A DNA stretch of 64,000 nucleotides from Flavobacterium aciduliphilum (GCF_003268855.1 NZ_QLSZ01000005.1:1-64000); one strand, 5' to 3'. Numbered from the stretch's first letter, positions 16,822 through 26,091 are shown. Numbers and translations: made by a program. Notes: generated by a model not told the origin, from the letters alone.

Positions 16822-19680
16822 ATGTCACAAAAACGCCTTTACCTTCTTGATGCCTATGCCTTAATTTTTCGGGGTTATTTTGCTTTTATAAAAAATCCTC
16901 GAATCAATTCCAAAGGGATGGATACCTCGGCCATTATGGGATTTATGAATGCCTTGATGGACGTCATCAAAAGAGAAAAACCAGACCATTTAGCCGTAGC
17001 TTTTGACAAAGGCGGAAGCGATTACCGCTACGAAATGTATCAAGAATACAAAGCACACCGTGACGAAACACCCGAAGCAATCAAAATTGCAGTGCCTTAT
17101 ATTCAAGAATTACTAAAAGCGATGCATATTCCGATTATTGAAAAAGCAGGTTATGAAGCTGATGATTTAATTGGAACTTTAGCCAAACAAGCTGAAAAAG
17201 AAGGCTTCAAAGTATATATGGTGACTCCTGATAAAGATTTTGCGCAATTGGTTTCCGAAAATATTTTCATGTACAAACCCGCTCGAATGGGTAATGATAT
17301 CGAAATTTGGGGAATTCCTGAAGTATTGGAAAAATTTGAAATTCAACGCACCGAACAAGTCATTGATTTTCTCGGAATGATGGGTGATGCCGCCGATAAC
17401 ATTCCTGGATTGCCGGGTGTGGGTGAAAAAACCGCAAAGAAATTCCTAGCAGAATTTGGTTCTATGGAAAATCTTTTGGCCAATACTCATCAATTAAAAG
17501 GAGCCATCAAAGAAAAAATTGAAGCGAATGCTGAGCTCGGAATACTTTCAAAAAGACTAGCTACTATCCTACTCGATTGTCCCGTATCGTTTGATGCTCC
17601 CTCGTTTGAATTATCAAAACCCGATATTGAAAAAACCGATGCGTTGTTTCAAGAATTGGAGTTCCGTCAAATGAAAGCTCAGTTTGATAAATTTTTTGGC
17701 AGCGGAAAAGAATATGATGAGATTGACACAAATGGCAATGACACTTCAAACGACGCTCCGAAGTCAGTTAAGAAAACTCCAGCTAAAAAGTCAAACGAAG
17801 AACAATTTGATTTATTTGGATTTTCGGATGAAGATAATGGCGAACATAACTCACATTCGCATTATGCCTCTCTAGAAAACACCGAACATTTCTATCAAAT
17901 TGTACAAGGGGATTTGCCTGTAAAATTGTTAATGCAAAATTTAATGAATCAATCTTCTGTATGCTTTGATACTGAAACTACAGGAATTGATACCTTGAAT
18001 GCCGAATTGGTTGGGATGTCATTTTCGTATGAAAAAGGAAAAGCGTTTTATGTGCCGTTTCCCGAAAATCAAGAAGAAGCACAACTTTTAATAGAAAAAT
18101 TCAAACCTTTTTTTGAAAACGAAACCATCGAAAAAATCGGTCAGAACATCAAATACGATTTAAAAATTCTCTCACATTATGGTATACAAATCAAAGGAAA
18201 ATTGTTTGATACGATGATTGCGCATTATTTAATTAATCCTGACATGCGTCACAATATGGATGTTTTGTCGGAAACCTATTTAAAATATTCGCCTAAATCT
18301 ATTGAAGATTTAATTGGTAAAAAAGGGAAAAATCAATTGTCCATGCGACAAGTTCCGCTGGAAGATATTAAAGAATACGCCGCAGAAGATGCCGACATAA
18401 CGTTCCAATTGAAACAAAATTTCAGTCCGATTCTTGACAAAGTGGAAACCAAAAAGCTTTTTGATGAAATTGAAATTCCGCTGATTCCAGTTTTGGCTTC
18501 GATGGAATTGGAAGGTATCAATCTAGATGTTCCTTATCTCAAAGAAATGTCGATAGAAATGGCTAAAGAAAGTGCAGCCTTAGAACAAAAAATCTATGAA
18601 ACTGCAGGCGAAAAATTCAATTTGGCTTCTCCGAAGCAATTGGGAGATATTTTATTTGACAAACTAAAAATCGGCGGTGCCAAGCAAAAGAAAACCAAAA
18701 CGGGACAATACGCTACGGGTGAAGAAGTGTTGAGCTATTTGGCCAACGAACATCAAATTGTAAGAGATATTTTGGAATGGCGTCAAATGGTAAAATTGCA
18801 AAGCACGTACATTGATGCATTACCGAATCAAGTCGATAAAAAAACGGGGCGCGTGCATACCGATTACATGCAAACGGTGGCGGCTACTGGGCGATTGAGT
18901 TCGAATAATCCAAATTTACAAAACATTCCGATTCGAACCGAAAGAGGAAGATTAATCCGAAAAGCATTTATTGCTCGTGATGAAAATTATACGCTATTAT
19001 CTGCCGATTATTCACAAATTGAACTTCGAATTATTGCGGCATTATCTGGTGAAGAAAATATGATAAAGGCGTTTCAAAACAACGAAGACATTCACCGAAG
19101 TACCGCGGCAAAAGTATTTAATGTCCCTTTAGAAGAAGTAACCAAAGAACAACGAAGTAATGCCAAAACAGTAAATTTCGGAATCATTTATGGGGTTTCT
19201 GCCTTTGGACTTTCGAACCAAACCTCGCTTTCGCGAAAAGAGAGTGCTGAATTGATTGATGCGTATTATGCCACCTATCCAAAACTGAAATCCTACATGA
19301 GCCATCAAGTAGATTTTGCTAGAGAACATGGTTATGTACAAACGGTTTTAGGAAGACGTCGTTATTTAAAAGATATTAATTCGGCGAACATGATGGTAAA
19401 AAGTGGCGCCGAACGAAATGCCGTAAACGCACCTATTCAAGGTTCGGCTGCCGATATTATCAAAATTGCGATGATTAATATTCATAAAAAACTAACTTCC
19501 GAAAATTGGAAATCGAAAATGTTGCTGCAAGTACATGATGAGTTGGTCTTTGATGTACACTTATCCGAATTAGAACAGATTAAACCCATGATTAAACACG
19601 AAATGGAAAATGCGTTTGCAATGGAAGTCCCACTAGAGGTTGAAATGGGCGTAGGCAAAAATTGGTTGGAAGCGCATTAA
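16822..19680 (+). CDS. polA: DNA polymerase I
   Basis: The protein has 952 residues and all three Pol I domains. The N-terminal 5'-3' exonuclease begins KRLYLLDAYALIFRGY and contains EADDLIGTLA and the helix-hairpin-helix GLPGVGEKTA. The middle 3'-5' exonuclease has FDTETTG, its metal-binding start. The polymerase domain has LSADYSQIELRI (motif A), the O-helix RSNAKTVNFGIIYG (motif B) and QVHDELVFD (motif C). Proofreading therefore looks intact. A low-complexity linker near residues 300-350 separates the exonuclease domains. The conserved family start is the ATG at 16822. It ends at a compact terminator shared with the LacI gene. Confidence 0.97.
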   Translation: MSQKRLYLLDAYALIFRGYFAFIKNPRINSKGMDTSAIMGFMNALMDVIKREKPDHLAVAFDKGGSDYRYEMYQEYKAHRDETPEAIKIAVPYIQELLKAMHIPIIEKAGYEADDLIGTLAKQAEKEGFKVYMVTPDKDFAQLVSENIFMYKPARMGNDIEIWGIPEVLEKFEIQRTEQVIDFLGMMGDAADNIPGLPGVGEKTAKKFLAEFGSMENLLANTHQLKGAIKEKIEANAELGILSKRLATILLDCPVSFDAPSFELSKPDIEKTDALFQELEFRQMKAQFDKFFGSGKEYDEIDTNGNDTSNDAPKSVKKTPAKKSNEEQFDLFGFSDEDNGEHNSHSHYASLENTEHFYQIVQGDLPVKLLMQNLMNQSSVCFDTETTGIDTLNAELVGMSFSYEKGKAFYVPFPENQEEAQLLIEKFKPFFENETIEKIGQNIKYDLKILSHYGIQIKGKLFDTMIAHYLINPDMRHNMDVLSETYLKYSPKSIEDLIGKKGKNQLSMRQVPLEDIKEYAAEDADITFQLKQNFSPILDKVETKKLFDEIEIPLIPVLASMELEGINLDVPYLKEMSIEMAKESAALEQKIYETAGEKFNLASPKQLGDILFDKLKIGGAKQKKTKTGQYATGEEVLSYLANEHQIVRDILEWRQMVKLQSTYIDALPNQVDKKTGRVHTDYMQTVAATGRLSSNNPNLQNIPIRTERGRLIRKAFIARDENYTLLSADYSQIELRIIAALSGEENMIKAFQNNEDIHRSTAAKVFNVPLEEVTKEQRSNAKTVNFGIIYGVSAFGLSNQTSLSRKESAELIDAYYATYPKLKSYMSHQVDFAREHGYVQTVLGRRRYLKDINSANMMVKSGAERNAVNAPIQGSAADIIKIAMINIHKKLTSENWKSKMLLQVHDELVFDVHLSELEQIKPMIKHEMENAFAMEVPLEVEMGVGKNWLEAH

Positions 19681-19705
19681 AAAAAGCGACTTAAGTCGCT
19701 TTTTT
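19681..19705. terminator. Bidirectional terminator between polA and the LacI-family gene
   Basis: The palindrome AAAGCGACTTAAGTCGCTTT has flanking A and T runs and lies right after the polA stop, touching the end of the convergent regulator gene. Confidence 0.8.
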
Positions 19706-20727
19706 TATAATTTTCTAGTAGAATCTCTTTGTCTCAACTCCGTTTTAATAACTGTAGTTTTATAATTGTAACTTTCATCTTTATTTTCTAATTTTTCAAT
19801 TAGCAATTTGGTCGCTACTTCTCCTATTTCAGGCCCGTGTTGACTTACCGTTGACAAACTTGGCGTCATTCTTCGTGACCAAACCCCATCAGCAAAACCA
19901 ATAACAGATAGCTCCTCAGGAATTTTTAAACCTTTTTTAATTCCCATTTTCATTGCCGTTACGGAAGCATGTTCATCCAATGCAAAAACCGCATCCACTT
20001 TATTGTTATCGAAGAACCCTTCGACTTTTGCATCAAAATCTTCTTGAGTTTCTGCCAATACAACTATATTTTCATCCACACTCAATCCTCTCTCTTCAAT
20101 CGCCTTGTAAAATCCCTTCACTCTTAACTTTCCAACACTCAAATTGTCTATTGAGGAAAATAATGCGATAGTATGGCAACCCGTTTTTATCAAATGTTGC
20201 GTCGCATCGTAAGCCGAATCCAAATCATCTACAATCACTTTGTCACAATTTACCTCATCGGCAATTCGGTCGAACATCACTATCGGTGTTCCTTCATTGA
20301 TAATAGATTTGAAATGATCGTACTTTTGAAGTTTTTGCGCTTCTTCAGAAATAGACAAAATAAAACCATCAATAGTACCATTACTCAACATCTCTAAAGC
20401 GTTAATTTCTTTTTCTAGTGACTCATTAGAGATACAAGTAATCACTTTATAGCCTCTCTCATCAGCTACTTTTTCAATTCCTGTAAATACTTTAGCAAAG
20501 AAAGAATTCAAAATATTAGGCAAAATTACCCCTATAGTCTTAGTAGAACGGTTTTTTAAATTTAATCCGATGACATTAGGCTTGTAATTTTTAAGTTTTG
20601 CATATTCTTGTACTCTTTTTTTGGTAGGTTCACTGATTTCAGGACTGTCGTTTAGTGCTTTTGAAACCGTGGAAACAGAAACCCCCAATTCTTTGGCAAT
20701 TTGTTTTAAAGTAGCTTTTGATTTCAT
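19705..20727 (-). CDS. LacI family transcriptional regulator
   Basis: This 340-residue protein starts with a classical LacI helix-turn-helix, TLKQIAKELGVSVSTVSKAL, followed by the hinge helix region RSTKTIGVILPN. The rest is a periplasmic-binding-protein-like sensor domain with LSVIGFADG near residue 275. LacI-family repressors usually respond to a sugar. Here neither neighbour is a sugar-utilisation gene (polA and rplM), so its target is not evident and it is probably an orphan or global regulator. Length and architecture are complete. Confidence 0.92.
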   Translation of the reverse strand: MKSKATLKQIAKELGVSVSTVSKALNDSPEISEPTKKRVQEYAKLKNYKPNVIGLNLKNRSTKTIGVILPNILNSFFAKVFTGIEKVADERGYKVITCISNESLEKEINALEMLSNGTIDGFILSISEEAQKLQKYDHFKSIINEGTPIVMFDRIADEVNCDKVIVDDLDSAYDATQHLIKTGCHTIALFSSIDNLSVGKLRVKGFYKAIEERGLSVDENIVVLAETQEDFDAKVEGFFDNNKVDAVFALDEHASVTAMKMGIKKGLKIPEELSVIGFADGVWSRRMTPSLSTVSQHGPEIGEVATKLLIEKLENKDESYNYKTTVIKTELRQRDSTRKL

Positions 20728-20901
20728 GTCGTAAGGTGTAAAAAATATAAGGTAAAAGTATAAAAAAATATCTTGGAATAAGAAATAAATATCTATTTTG
20801 TATAATTGACATTAATTTTCAAAAAAGTGACACTAAATAACACCGCAAAACCATTATATAAATCCTTATATTTCAAAATAATAATAAAAAATAAAATCAA
20901 T

Positions 20902-20932
20902 TTTGGATATCTCATAAATAATTGTAATTTTG
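20902..20932 (+). promoter_or_regulatory. Promoter of rplM-rpsI
   Basis: TTTG at 20902-20905 and TAATTTTG at 20925-20932 are separated by 19 bases. This is a very good match to the Bacteroidota -33/-7 promoter. The predicted leader is about 40 bases. The rest of the 250-base gap back to the LacI gene is AT-rich with no other recognisable feature. Confidence 0.75.
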
Positions 20933-20977
20933 CACTCCCTTAATTGGGAATGGAATGTTTAATTAAAATAAATTATT

Positions 20978-21433
20978 GTGAACAATTTAAGCTACAAGAC
21001 AGTTTCAGTAAACAAAGCCAATGCAGACAAGCAGTGGATTGTTGTAGATGCTGATGGTCATAACTTGGGTCGTTTAGCTACAAAAGTGGCGATGCTTTTG
21101 AGAGGTAAATACAAACCAAGTTACACACCGCACGTTGATTGTGGAGATAACGTAATTGTTATCAACGCAGAAAAAATCAACCTAACTGGAAACAAGTTGA
21201 CTGACAAAGTGTACATCAGACACACAGGTTATCCAGGAGGACAAAGAAGTTTAACTGCTAAAGTAATGCAACAAAAAAATCCTGCATTGTTAGTAGAAAA
21301 AGCTGTAAAAGGAATGCTTCCTAAAAACAAATTAGGCGCTGAGTTATTCCGAAATTTGAATGTTAATGTTGGTTCTGAGCACAAACACAGCGCTCAACAA
21401 CCAAAAACCGTAAACCTTAACGACTTAAAATAA
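20978..21433 (+). CDS. rplM: Ribosomal protein uL13
   Basis: The 151-residue protein shows the uL13 core WIVVDADGHNLGRLATKVAMLLRGK and the C-terminal region with GMLPKNKLG. It belongs to the large subunit. The start is a GTG at 20978. No ATG is available at the family's usual N-terminus (NLSYKTVSVNKA), so this is a genuine GTG start. Its stop TAA overlaps the ATG of rpsI by one base (TAATG), which indicates translational coupling of the pair. Confidence 0.97.
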   Translation: MNNLSYKTVSVNKANADKQWIVVDADGHNLGRLATKVAMLLRGKYKPSYTPHVDCGDNVIVINAEKINLTGNKLTDKVYIRHTGYPGGQRSLTAKVMQQKNPALLVEKAVKGMLPKNKLGAELFRNLNVNVGSEHKHSAQQPKTVNLNDLK

Positions 21434-21819
21434 TGGGAGTTATTCACAAAATCGGTAGAAGAAAATGTGCTGTAGCACGTGTTTATGTTTCAGAAGGAAC
21501 AGGTAAAATTACCGTAAACAAAAGAGAATTTAACAACTACTTCCCTACTGCGACTTTACAATACAAAGTTTTGCAACCGTTAGCAATGACAAACAATGCA
21601 GACAACTTTGATGTAAAAATCAATGTATATGGAGGTGGTGCAACTGGTCAAGCAGAAGCTGTACGTATGGCTATTGCTAGAGCAATGTGTGAAGTTGGAG
21701 AAGACAACAGATCTATCCTAAAACCAGAAGGATTACTAACAAGAGATCCAAGAATGGTAGAACGTAAAAAATTCGGTCAGAAAAAAGCACGTAAGAGATT
21801 CCAATTCTCTAAACGTTAA
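21433..21819 (+). CDS. rpsI: Ribosomal protein uS9
   Basis: The 128-residue protein starts GVIHKIGRRKCAVARVYV and ends KKARKRFQFSKR. This basic uS9 tail reaches the P-site tRNA in the 30S subunit. It includes the conserved YGGGATGQAEAVRMAIARA segment. It is coupled to rplM by a one-base stop/start overlap and ends at a short A/T-rich terminator hairpin that starts on its stop codon. Confidence 0.98.
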   Translation: MGVIHKIGRRKCAVARVYVSEGTGKITVNKREFNNYFPTATLQYKVLQPLAMTNNADNFDVKINVYGGGATGQAEAVRMAIARAMCEVGEDNRSILKPEGLLTRDPRMVERKKFGQKKARKRFQFSKR

Positions 21820-21847
21820 TATTCGATTTCTATTAGAATATTTTTTT
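21818..21847 (+). terminator. Terminator after rpsI
   Basis: A 7-bp stem (AATATTC and GAATATT) with an 11-base loop runs directly into a T run. The stem is AT-rich and so may be leaky towards rpsB. Confidence 0.6.
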
Positions 21848-22011
21848 AAACCATTTTTACAATTAAAATTGAATTAAAAACTAAGTTGCCGATATTCCTT
21901 GTAAAAAGGGAATTAGTTTAGCATCTAAATGAGTTGGGAGTTTAAAGTTTAGTAAAAAACATTATAACCAAAAAAATTCATTGCTAATCACGGAACGTAA
22001 ACTATTACACA
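21848..22011 (+). promoter_or_regulatory. rpsB leader region with a small hairpin
   Basis: This 164-base gap precedes rpsB. A hairpin at 21894-21913 (ATTCCTT and AGGGAAT with a GTAAAA loop, one G-T pair) is not followed by a T run, so it is not a terminator. A clear TAnnTTTG box was not found. S2 proteins are often autoregulated through their leader, and this segment is the place where such an element would be, but no known motif is recognised. Confidence 0.3.
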
Positions 22012-22800
22012 ATGGCAAACAAAATTGAAGTAAAAGAGTTATTAGAAGCAGGTGTTCATTTCGGACACATGACTCGCAAATGGGATCCAAACATGGCGCC
22101 CTACATTTATATGGAGCGTAATGGTATTCATATCATTAACCTATATAAAACTGCTGCAAAAATTGAAGAAGCGAATGACGCTTTGAAAAAAATCGCAGCC
22201 TCTGGTAGAAAAATACTTTTCGTAGCTACCAAAAAACAAGCAAAAGACATCGTTGCTGAAAAAGCAACTGCATGCAACATGCCTTACATCACTGAAAGAT
22301 GGCCTGGAGGTATGTTAACCAATTTCGTAACTATCCGTAAAGCCGTAAAAAAAATGGCTACTATTGATAGAATGAAAAAAGACGGAACATTCATGACACT
22401 TTCTAAAAAAGAAAGACTTCAAGTTGATCGTCTTCGTGCAAAATTAGAAAAGAACTTAGGTTCTATCGTTGACATGTCTAGATTACCTGCTGCTTTATTC
22501 GTAGTAGATATCAAAGCTGAACACATCGCAGTAAAAGAAGCTCAAAAATTAAACATTCCAGTTTTTGCAATGGTTGATACAAACTCTGACCCACGTGAGG
22601 TAGATTATGTAATCCCTGCAAATGATGATGCTTCTAAATCAATTGAAAAAATATTGTCTTTAGTAACTGACGCTGTAAAAGACGGATTGGCAAACAGAAC
22701 TTCTGAAAAAGAAGCAGACGATATGCCAGAAGTTGAAGAAGTTGAAGAAGTAACTGCAGCGGTTGAAACACCTGCTACAGAAGCAAAATCTGAAGAATAA
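22012..22800 (+). CDS. rpsB: Ribosomal protein uS2
   Basis: The 262-residue protein has the uS2 features LLEAGVHFGHMTRKWDPNMAPYI, ERWPGGMLTNF and VFAMVDTNSDP. The C-terminal 30 residues are an acidic low-complexity tail (repeats of EVEE and Ala/Thr), which varies between species. It is followed by tsf, the usual rpsB-tsf pair, with a 112-base gap that holds an imperfect palindrome. Confidence 0.97.
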   Translation: MANKIEVKELLEAGVHFGHMTRKWDPNMAPYIYMERNGIHIINLYKTAAKIEEANDALKKIAASGRKILFVATKKQAKDIVAEKATACNMPYITERWPGGMLTNFVTIRKAVKKMATIDRMKKDGTFMTLSKKERLQVDRLRAKLEKNLGSIVDMSRLPAALFVVDIKAEHIAVKEAQKLNIPVFAMVDTNSDPREVDYVIPANDDASKSIEKILSLVTDAVKDGLANRTSEKEADDMPEVEEVEEVTAAVETPATEAKSEE

Positions 22801-22812
22801 AACAAAACAATT

Positions 22813-22869
22813 ACGAATTGTGAATTGTGAATTACGTAGATTTTGCGTAATCCGTAATTCGTAATTCGT
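22813..22869. repeat. Imperfect palindrome of AATTACG/AATTGTG words between rpsB and tsf
   Basis: A left arm at 22813-22836 and a right arm at 22846-22869 pair at 19 of 24 positions around a 9-base loop. Each arm is built of short tandem words (GAATTGTGAATT; GTAATTCGTAATTC). There is no T run after it. It resembles the dispersed word-repeat intergenic elements seen at other sites in this window and may process or stabilise the rpsB-tsf transcript. Confidence 0.6.
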
Positions 22870-22912
22870 AATTTCTTTTAAAAGAATTTCTAATCTTAAA
22901 ATAAAAAACAAC

Positions 22913-23734
22913 ATGGCAACAATTACTGCTGCAGACGTAAATAAATTAAGAACAATCACAGGTGCAGGGATGATGGACTGCAAAAAAGCTTTAGTAGAAG
23001 CTGACGGTGATTTCGATTTAGCAATCGAAAACCTTAGAAAAAAAGGACAAAAAGTAGCGGCAAACCGTTCTGATAGAGAATCTACAGAAGGAGCTGCAAT
23101 CGCAGCGGTTAACGCTGATAGAACTGCAGGTGTGGTCATCACACTAAATTGTGAAACTGATTTCGTGGGTAAAAACGAAGGATTCGTAAAATTAGCCACA
23201 GATTTCGCTAACCAAGCGTTGAACTATGATACTAAAGAAGCTTTCTTAGCATCCGATTTTAACGGCATTACAGTAGCAGAAAAACTAATTGAGCAAACAG
23301 GTGTTATTGGAGAAAAAATCGAAATCGGTTCTTTCGAAAAATTATCAGGAGCTTTCATTGGTTCTTATGTTCACTCTGGTAAAATTGCGGTTCTTGTAGC
23401 GCTTTCTGCAAACGTGGCAGGTGCTGATGAAGCGGCTAAAAATGTAGCGATGCAAGCGGCTGCGATGAACCCAATTGCTTTAGACGAAGCTGGTGTTGAT
23501 GCTTCAATCATTGAAAAAGAAGTTGAAATCGCTAAAGACCAATTGCGTCAAGAAGGAAAACCAGAAGCTATGTTAGACAATATCGCTAAAGGAAAAATTC
23601 AACGTTTCTACAAAGACAACACGTTAGTAAACCAAGATTACATCAAAGACGGTTCGATGAATGTAGCAGCTTATGTAAAATCGGTTGACGCGGGATTAAC
23701 TGTTACAGGTTTCAAAAGAGTAGCTTTAGGTTAA
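22913..23734 (+). CDS. tsf: Translation elongation factor Ts
   Basis: The 273-residue EF-Ts has the N-terminal UBA-like domain (ADVNKLRTITGAGMMDCKKAL), the conserved TDFVGKNE motif and the two core subdomains. It ends in the family region that touches EF-Tu. It exchanges GDP for GTP on EF-Tu. It is the last gene of the unit and ends at a 20-bp perfect terminator stem. Confidence 0.97.
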   Translation: MATITAADVNKLRTITGAGMMDCKKALVEADGDFDLAIENLRKKGQKVAANRSDRESTEGAAIAAVNADRTAGVVITLNCETDFVGKNEGFVKLATDFANQALNYDTKEAFLASDFNGITVAEKLIEQTGVIGEKIEIGSFEKLSGAFIGSYVHSGKIAVLVALSANVAGADEAAKNVAMQAAAMNPIALDEAGVDASIIEKEVEIAKDQLRQEGKPEAMLDNIAKGKIQRFYKDNTLVNQDYIKDGSMNVAAYVKSVDAGLTVTGFKRVALG

Positions 23735-23753
23735 TTTAAAAAATAAAGCATCT

Positions 23754-23799
23754 AAAAAACAAAACCTCGCTTCTTAATTGAAGCGAGGTTTTGTTTTTT
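23754..23799. terminator. Terminator after tsf
   Basis: A perfect 20-bp inverted repeat with GC-rich core CCTCGCTTC/GAAGCGAGG, loop TTAATT and a terminal T run. It also faces the leftward gene at 23825. Confidence 0.85.
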
Positions 23800-23824
23800 A
23801 CAATATATTAATTTAACAAAAATA

Positions 23825-24163
23825 TTACAACAATCTATCTATTAGTTTTTTTATCAATTCAACATCATAACCATCATCAGTTATCTTATATTTTTCTGGA
23901 TTTCGTTCCGCATAAAATGAATTGATAAAATAGCGATCATTTTCTTTGTGAATTTTAGCTTCAAATATGGTATATCCCGTCCATGAACGCTGAAAAAACA
24001 ATGTATCGTTTTCAAACTTGATGCGCCATCTGTTCTCCATTTCTTTGGGAGACAATCCAAGTGTCAGTTTTTGGTATTGCTCCTCATTGAACGATAAATC
24101 AACAGCTATTTTATGACGAATATCAATTGGAAAATTTCTTCTTTGGTCCTTTTTTACTAACAT
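23825..24163 (-). CDS. Hypothetical protein, 112 residues
   Basis: I do not recognise this family firmly. It is a small soluble protein with no signal peptide or membrane segment. The centre has a run of strands rich in aromatics and charge, WRIKFENDTLFFQRSWTGY then FEAKIHKENDRYFINSF, and the C-terminus is helical (ELIKKLIDRLL). The FFxRSWTG segment looks like a conserved core and not random sequence. Its ATG directly abuts the stop codon of the upstream gene with no base between, so the two are translationally coupled. Role unknown. Confidence 0.6.
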   Translation of the reverse strand: MLVKKDQRRNFPIDIRHKIAVDLSFNEEQYQKLTLGLSPKEMENRWRIKFENDTLFFQRSWTGYTIFEAKIHKENDRYFINSFYAERNPEKYKITDDGYDVELIKKLIDRLL

Positions 24164-24865
24164 TTAAATTTGTTTACTCCTTTCAATATTAATTTTATAC
24201 CAATTTAAATTGTTTTCATAAGCTTGTATTATGTCAATGTATATAGGATAAAATTTTTCTCCTAACTTTTCTGAAATTTTTTCTGAAATTTTTTCTAAAA
24301 ATTTATTTATACTATCGTAATGTTCAACAGATTCTATTTTACCCATACTTAAATTACTTTTCAATATAAAATCTTCAGTAGTTTCATTATCATTATTATA
24401 TAAATTACTAATATAATTTAAAGAGTACTTATCTAATGGTATTTTTAATTTTGAAATACTCTTTTCTTTTGATGTTATATTTCCTTTAAGATTATATGCA
24501 ACCCAATAATTAGTATATAAATTATAAACTTTGTGAAGTTTAACTAGCCCTTTACTATCAATTTTCCAATTTTTAAAAACTCCATGAGTATTATTTTCTA
24601 TTTGTTTAAAAAACAAATTTCTTGTTTCGTCTTCACATGGATTTAAATCTGAATATAATTGAGCAACTTCCTTAAAATAATAACTCATTCCATAGTTCTT
24701 TGGATTGTTGCGAATAAAACTTCTGTAAGTACTTCCTGTAATAGCTATTTTACATAAATCATTTGGGTTAAGTTTATTGCTAAGACCATAAAAACTAATT
24801 ATAACGTCTTTGTAATCTTTAAATAAACCCTCTAAATCATCAACTTTTTCAATTTTTTTTAACAT
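24164..24865 (-). CDS. Hypothetical protein, 233 residues
   Basis: No family is recognised. The sequence is predicted soluble, rich in Asn, Lys, Ile and Tyr, and mainly helical, with no signal peptide. Near residues 190-205 it has a short internal repeat (KISEKISEKLGEK). Nucleotide composition is more AT-rich than the surrounding housekeeping genes, which fits recent acquisition or relaxed constraint. It sits between a FISUMP-domain gene (11 bases upstream) and the small 112-residue gene (0 bases downstream), so the three probably form one leftward transcript. Confidence 0.6.
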   Translation of the reverse strand: MLKKIEKVDDLEGLFKDYKDVIISFYGLSNKLNPNDLCKIAITGSTYRSFIRNNPKNYGMSYYFKEVAQLYSDLNPCEDETRNLFFKQIENNTHGVFKNWKIDSKGLVKLHKVYNLYTNYWVAYNLKGNITSKEKSISKLKIPLDKYSLNYISNLYNNDNETTEDFILKSNLSMGKIESVEHYDSINKFLEKISEKISEKLGEKFYPIYIDIIQAYENNLNWYKINIERSKQI

Positions 24866-24876
24866 TCTCTATTTTT

Positions 24877-25524
24877 TTATTCTTTAACACATCGTACAGA
24901 CATACTCATTGGATAGTCAATAAATTTATAATTTCTTGTATAAAAATCAGTTTGTAGGTTGAGTGCAAAATCAATATAGGAAGTATTCTCAGTTTTATCA
25001 TTAGAGGCACACCAAAATTTAGCTCCAATAGTAATATCTTTACTATTGTTCATATTTCTACCATCATGAAATCCTCCTGGCAATACACAAAAACCAAATT
25101 CATCTGTACCGTTACCGTTTCCTTTATAATCTGACTTTGCCCAACCATCAACTGACTTTAATTTAGCCCCTACTTTTTTATTTTTTCCTAAAAAATTACT
25201 ATAATCAGCAGGCCCCATACCATCAGGCATTGGAGGTGTTAAAAAAACATTTAATTCTTTCCAATCATCACTGGTAGGTATTCTCCAACCATCTGGAGCT
25301 AATCCTCTAAGGTCATTTATTGCATACCAATTATATAATTTTCCATATATTTTTCCGTTTTCAGAGTTAAAATCATAATAACACCAACTTGGAATACAAT
25401 TTTTATTAGCATTTTCCCATTCCTCTGTAGACTTTGCTTCTATAATTTTTTCTCCATTTCTAAAAGTATCAACATCTAAATTTCTGTTAGACCATATTTG
25501 ATTTCCAATTTTTACTTGTTCCAT
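24877..25524 (-). CDS. FISUMP-domain protein without a signal peptide
   Basis: The 215-residue protein is a single FISUMP domain (Fibrobacter succinogenes major paralogous domain). Hallmarks are IWSNRNLDV at the start, then CYYDFNSENGKIYGKLYNWYAI, APDGWRIPTSDDW, LPGGFHDG and SVRCVKE at the end. FISUMP proteins are usually secreted or lipoproteins. This one starts with EQVKIGNQIW and shows no signal peptide or lipobox, so it may act in the cytoplasm or leave by another route. Function of the domain is unknown; it has a C-type-lectin-like feel. A second FISUMP gene, a lipoprotein, is at the window end. Confidence 0.85.
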   Translation of the reverse strand: MEQVKIGNQIWSNRNLDVDTFRNGEKIIEAKSTEEWENANKNCIPSWCYYDFNSENGKIYGKLYNWYAINDLRGLAPDGWRIPTSDDWKELNVFLTPPMPDGMGPADYSNFLGKNKKVGAKLKSVDGWAKSDYKGNGNGTDEFGFCVLPGGFHDGRNMNNSKDITIGAKFWCASNDKTENTSYIDFALNLQTDFYTRNYKFIDYPMSMSVRCVKE

Positions 25525-25559
25525 TTGATTTATATTTTAAATTAAGCGAATTTATCAAA

Positions 25560-25824
25560 TTATCTTTCTGAATACAAATTATTTATATATTTTATTATTA
25601 CAGTCTGATTAATCATTCCTATTTTTTCTGACATTGAGACAATCTCAATATATCTACAAATTGTAGTAGTATTCCACCTTGTATCATTTTTTTGAATTAG
25701 TAGTTATTTTGGCTGTAATTATTACCTTTTAATCGACTTGGCTGGTTTTATATTTCTTTTGTCCAAATTCCTTTTCTCTTATTTTTCTACATAATCGACC
25801 ATTATATTTTTGTGGGTATAAAAG
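25560..25824 (-). other. Possible gene remnant and otherwise empty 300-base gap
   Basis: The gap between the genes at 24877 and 25825 contains no intact gene. On the minus strand two stretches look protein-like. One (25729-25824) directly continues the frame of the 73-residue gene beyond its stop and contains GRLCRKIREKEFGQKKY. The other (25560-25703) contains RYIEIVSMSEKIGMINQ and ends in LYSER. Neither has a convincing start. They could be fragments of one inactivated gene, or chance frames in AT-rich DNA. Confidence 0.3.
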
Positions 25825-26046
25825 TTATCTATTTTGGTTACGCTTTAAAGCTTTGTCCGCTAACATTTTTTCATACTCAGCGTGTGCTTTATCTGCTTTC
25901 GCACCTAACATCTCTGCTTTTTTTGTCAGCTCTTTTATTTTATTTTGACTTTCAATCCATTCAGGATTTTTACTTAGTCTCCATGCCTTGTAGGGTATGT
26001 AGATAAAGTAGATAAATGCTCCAAGTATTATTGCTCCAAGTATCAT
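25825..26046 (-). CDS. Small membrane-anchored hypothetical protein, 73 residues
   Basis: The protein starts with one hydrophobic helix (ILGAIILGAFIYFIYI), followed by a charged helical part with a coiled-coil character (KIKELTKKAEMLGAKADKAHAEYEKM). It probably sits in the inner membrane with a cytoplasmic tail. The segment NPEWIES recalls DPEYIEA in the neighbouring 101-residue gene, and both are followed by Lys/Ala-rich helices, so the two may be distantly related. It lies 45 bases downstream of that gene, probably in the same unit. Function unknown. Confidence 0.5.
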   Translation of the reverse strand: MILGAIILGAFIYFIYIPYKAWRLSKNPEWIESQNKIKELTKKAEMLGAKADKAHAEYEKMLADKALKRNQNR

Positions 26047-26091
26047 TTTTTGATTTTGGTAGTTGTTGTTTAGTAATTAGTAACTAATTTA

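Noticed and set aside
21848-22011. Known ribosomal-protein leader motif before rpsB
   Set aside because: Only one small hairpin is visible and it does not match any leader I can name, so it is listed only as a leader region.
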